Shown here in pieces: positions 38,310 to 40,851 of a DNA stretch of 40,851 nucleotides; within the stretch, counting starts at the first letter, position 1, and the number at the start of each line of letters is the position of its first letter. Source of the DNA: Myxococcales bacterium. GTDB taxonomy: Bacteria > Myxococcota_A > Polyangia > Fen-1088. The DNA is taken from NCBI GenBank assembly GCA_003158395.1, contig PMIX01000271.1, positions 10,517 to 51,367 on the forward strand. Reading direction: 5' to 3'. A program made the position numbers and the translations under genes. Under the pieces are notes generated by a model. That model was not told the DNA's origin. It did no database searches and worked only from the letters and a program-made list of their open reading frames with translations.

Positions 38310-38881
38310 TGACCGCCCAGGCTGTGCCTGCATCGGCTGAAGTGTCGGACCGTCTCAAGGGCAAGAGGGCGATCCGCAGCTACGCGCGCAAGCTGGCCGA
38401 CCCCGAGGAGATCACGAGCCTGAACATCACCCCGATGATGGACATGATGACCATCATCCTGGTGTTCTTGCTCAAGACCTTCACCTCGTCGGCCTTGTTG
38501 GTCAACCAGGACCAGAACATGATGCTGCCGACGTCCACCAGCCGGCTCAACGCCAAACAGGCGATCGCGGTCACGGTCACCAAGCGCGTGGTGTTGGTCG
38601 ATGGCGAGCCGGTAGCGCCCATCAACAGCGGAAAAATCGATCCGGCCCTCAAGCGCGATGGCGACAACGGCTACTACATCACGCCCCTGGTCGAGATATT
38701 GAGCCGGGTGGCGCGCAAGGAAAAGAAAGTGGCAGAAATGACGGGGCAGAAGTTCGATGGCGAGCTGACCATCGTCGCGGACCGGTATACGCCCTACCGC
38801 CTCTTGACCGAGATCCTGTACTCCTGCGGTCAAGCCGAGTACGCGAACTACCGCCTACTCATCTTGAAGGGCCGCGAGTAG
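38306..38881 (+). CDS. ExbD/TolR-family protein 2
   Basis: TSLNITPMMDMMTIILVFLLKTF; overlaps the previous stop (GTGATGA). Confidence 0.85.
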   Translation: MMTAQAVPASAEVSDRLKGKRAIRSYARKLADPEEITSLNITPMMDMMTIILVFLLKTFTSSALLVNQDQNMMLPTSTSRLNAKQAIAVTVTKRVVLVDGEPVAPINSGKIDPALKRDGDNGYYITPLVEILSRVARKEKKVAEMTGQKFDGELTIVADRYTPYRLLTEILYSCGQAEYANYRLLILKGRE

Positions 38882-39657
38882 CGCGGCAGGGACCGCCAGG
38901 TCCGCACGATCGGCCCAGCAAAGGGCGAGACGGCGGCGAGGAGCAGTACAGCCGCAAAAGCCATACCGCCAGGCGCGGTTCCCACCCATGTAACCGGATC
39001 GGTCCACCCGATGGCACCGACGAGAACGGGGCGCGCCAGGCCGAACCCTGTGAGGGCCACGATGCCGGCCACCGCGGTGGCGAGGATGCCCCAAGTCCGC
39101 ATAGACAGCGTGCCGGCGAGTCCTCCCAGCGCGAGCAGCGCCGCCACGCTCGCGAGCATCCAGCCGCCCTGCCCCTGCCGCGGGCCCAATGCCCACACAA
39201 TTAGGCTTGGCAGCGCAGCCGAGGCTCGCATCACGTAGCGCCGCAGGCGAGCGGCGCCAAACTCGTCGATAGCAAACCGTTCGCGCCAAGCTGACTGCAG
39301 CTCGTAGCGGGCGGCCATCCGGCCTCCCGCCAGCATGGCCAGCACGAGGGCGTGCAAGCCCCCGTAGACGGCCAGCGCGGGTTGCCAGCCCAGCATGACC
39401 AAGGACACCAGACCCAACATCGTGCCTGACCAGGCCAAACCCGAAGCAACCCAACGCCCCCAGAACCACCGGCAAGCAACGGCCAAGAACGCGATCACGT
39501 AGCAGCCGGCCAGTGCGACGAAGACAGGTCGCCAACCAGGCGGCGGCGACAGGGCCAGCAGGGAATAGACCACGCAGAAGAAGCTCAATGCCAGCAACGC
39601 CACCGCCACCCGCTCCTTCTCCAACCCGATTCCAGCAAGCCGTTCCACAAACTTCAT
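38848..39657 (-). CDS. Multi-pass membrane protein of unknown function
   Basis: 269-aa ORF with ~7 hydrophobic segments; overlaps the convergent TolR2 3' end by 34 nt. Confidence 0.6.
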   Translation of the reverse strand: MKFVERLAGIGLEKERVAVALLALSFFCVVYSLLALSPPPGWRPVFVALAGCYVIAFLAVACRWFWGRWVASGLAWSGTMLGLVSLVMLGWQPALAVYGGLHALVLAMLAGGRMAARYELQSAWRERFAIDEFGAARLRRYVMRASAALPSLIVWALGPRQGQGGWMLASVAALLALGGLAGTLSMRTWGILATAVAGIVALTGFGLARPVLVGAIGWTDPVTWVGTAPGGMAFAAVLLLAAVSPFAGPIVRTWRSLPRYSRPFKMSRR

Positions 39658-39757
39658 ACCCTAATCATACACCGACCACGGCCGCGACCTCCTGCGGCTA
39701 TCGCAGGATTAGGCGGCCGCCAATAGCAAGAGACGCTCTCTGTCGATCGGCGAGTTC

Positions 39758-40851
39758 TTACTGCGTCACGACGATTTCGACCCGACGGTTCTTGAGTCTG
39801 CCAGCCTTGCCCAGGTTGGGCACGCGTGGCTTCTGGCTGCCCACGCCTTCGGCGACGACTTGGTCCTTGGGCAGGCCCTGCTGGCTGATGTAGTTGGCAA
39901 TCGTCTGGGCTTGCTGGTCGGTAAGTTCCTGCGCCTTGGGTGGCGGCAGGCTATTGTCCGTGTGCGCTTCGACGCGGATCTGCCGGATCTCAGGATGGTT
40001 GATGAGCAGATCGATCAGCTCGTCAAGAACACGGGCTGCGCCGGGCGCGAGTTCGGCCGTCGCCTTGTTGCCGCTTGTCTTGAATGCGATGGGCTGGCGC
40101 AAGGTGATCTTCCCGTCCTTGAAGACCACACCTGGAATTGCAGGCCGCGTTTGCATAACGATGGTGAGCGGGTTGTCCACCCCTTCCGTCACGGAAGCCG
40201 ACATCTCCCGGCCCAGGTACTGGTCAGCCTCTGCGCGGAGCACGTACTTGCCCGGTTGGACCGCGATCGACAAGTTGCCCGCGTCGTCACTCTTGGCCTC
40301 GGCGATCTGCGGGCCAGCCAGCTTGATCGCGGCGACCACGGGTTTGCCCGACTCGTCGACCACACGGCCGGTGACCTTACCCGCCGGGGCCCGCGGCGTC
40401 ATCGTGATGAGCACACTGGCCGTCTGGCCCGCCACCACCTCGACCCTGGCGGTCGCATTCTCGTAGTTGGGGGCCACCACGAACAATTCCGCCAGGCCGG
40501 GAGGCAGTGGCACGCTCTGGAAGGTCCCGTCTGCCTCAGCGACGACGCGTGAATGGTCGCGCCCGGTCACGCCAACCGCCGCGACCTCCACCGGCGTGCC
40601 GAGGGTGCTAACCACCCGACCTGCCACCAAGCCGTCTGCCGGGGCTGCCACCATCTTTTCAACGAAGATCTTGCGGGTCACAACCCGCGGCACAACGTCC
40701 AGCGGGTAGCCGACGCCAAACAGGAGATTCCACGGCGCCAGAGGTGGGCCGTAGGGGTAGCCGACCGCCTGCAGCTCCAGATCGACGCCCACCATAAGGG
40801 TCAAGCTGCGCAGCACCTGAGCCTGCAGGCCCAGGGTCAGCCACATCTGAC
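39758..40851 (-). CDS. OmpA-family protein with carboxypeptidase-regulatory-like domains, 5'-truncated by window edge
   Basis: VTGRVVDESGKPVVAAIKLAG...GKYVLRAEADQY; FKTSGNKATAELAPGAARVLDELIDLLINHPEIRQIRVEAHTDN...NRRVEIVV. Upstream part resembles the end of a beta-barrel. Confidence 0.85.
   Translation of the reverse strand, partial: QMWLTLGLQAQVLRSLTLMVGVDLELQAVGYPYGPPLAPWNLLFGVGYPLDVVPRVVTRKIFVEKMVAAPADGLVAGRVVSTLGTPVEVAAVGVTGRDHSRVVAEADGTFQSVPLPPGLAELFVVAPNYENATARVEVVAGQTASVLITMTPRAPAGKVTGRVVDESGKPVVAAIKLAGPQIAEAKSDDAGNLSIAVQPGKYVLRAEADQYLGREMSASVTEGVDNPLTIVMQTRPAIPGVVFKDGKITLRQPIAFKTSGNKATAELAPGAARVLDELIDLLINHPEIRQIRVEAHTDNSLPPPKAQELTDQQAQTIANYISQQGLPKDQVVAEGVGSQKPRVPNLGKAGRLKNRRVEIVVTQ

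Noticed and set aside
37122-38333. 403-aa minus-strand ORF opposite the TolQ/TolR genes
   Set aside because: Antisense of well-supported genes; His/Gln/Asp-rich composition.
1-40851. CRISPR arrays, insertion sequences, prophage or rRNA/tRNA
   Set aside because: No spacer-separated direct repeats, transposase/integrase motifs or structural RNA signatures found; the regular repeats present are in-frame protein repeats.

Overview
The window is high-GC and looks myxobacterial (Myxococcota-like by gene style). It carries about 30 supportable protein-coding genes and no rRNA, tRNA, CRISPR or transposase that I can support. Left to right: a beta-propeller/Cys-rich secreted protein cut by the window edge, followed by a tandem 3'-end duplicate broken by a 1-nt deletion; a SUV3-like RNA helicase coupled to an ASH/DUF1573-type lipoprotein; a GH5 cellulase-like lipoprotein; a DUF1566 lipoprotein; a multi-pass membrane protein; a PlsC-ACP-AMP-ligase fusion; a CehA/McbA-type PHP metallohydrolase; a large beta-propeller lipoprotein; two coupled cyclic-nucleotide-binding proteins followed by transketolase; three tandem SGNH (rhamnogalacturonan-acetylesterase-like) lipoproteins; a Phd/PIN toxin-antitoxin pair; a minus-strand run with metallophosphoesterase, EEP nuclease, QueD and ApaH-like phosphatase; lipA; DUF1704, cysE and DHH-like genes; a TolQ-TolR-TolR motor operon; and an OmpA-family protein cut by the right edge. 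The most interesting signal is a modular family of at least five surface lipoproteins (GH5, DUF1566, three SGNH) on shared Gly/Ser/Thr repeat stalks. A C-terminal SGNH remnant (9338-9484) lies directly behind the DUF1566 stop codon and looks like the scar of a catalytic-module swap. No homology search was possible; family names come from recognised motifs.
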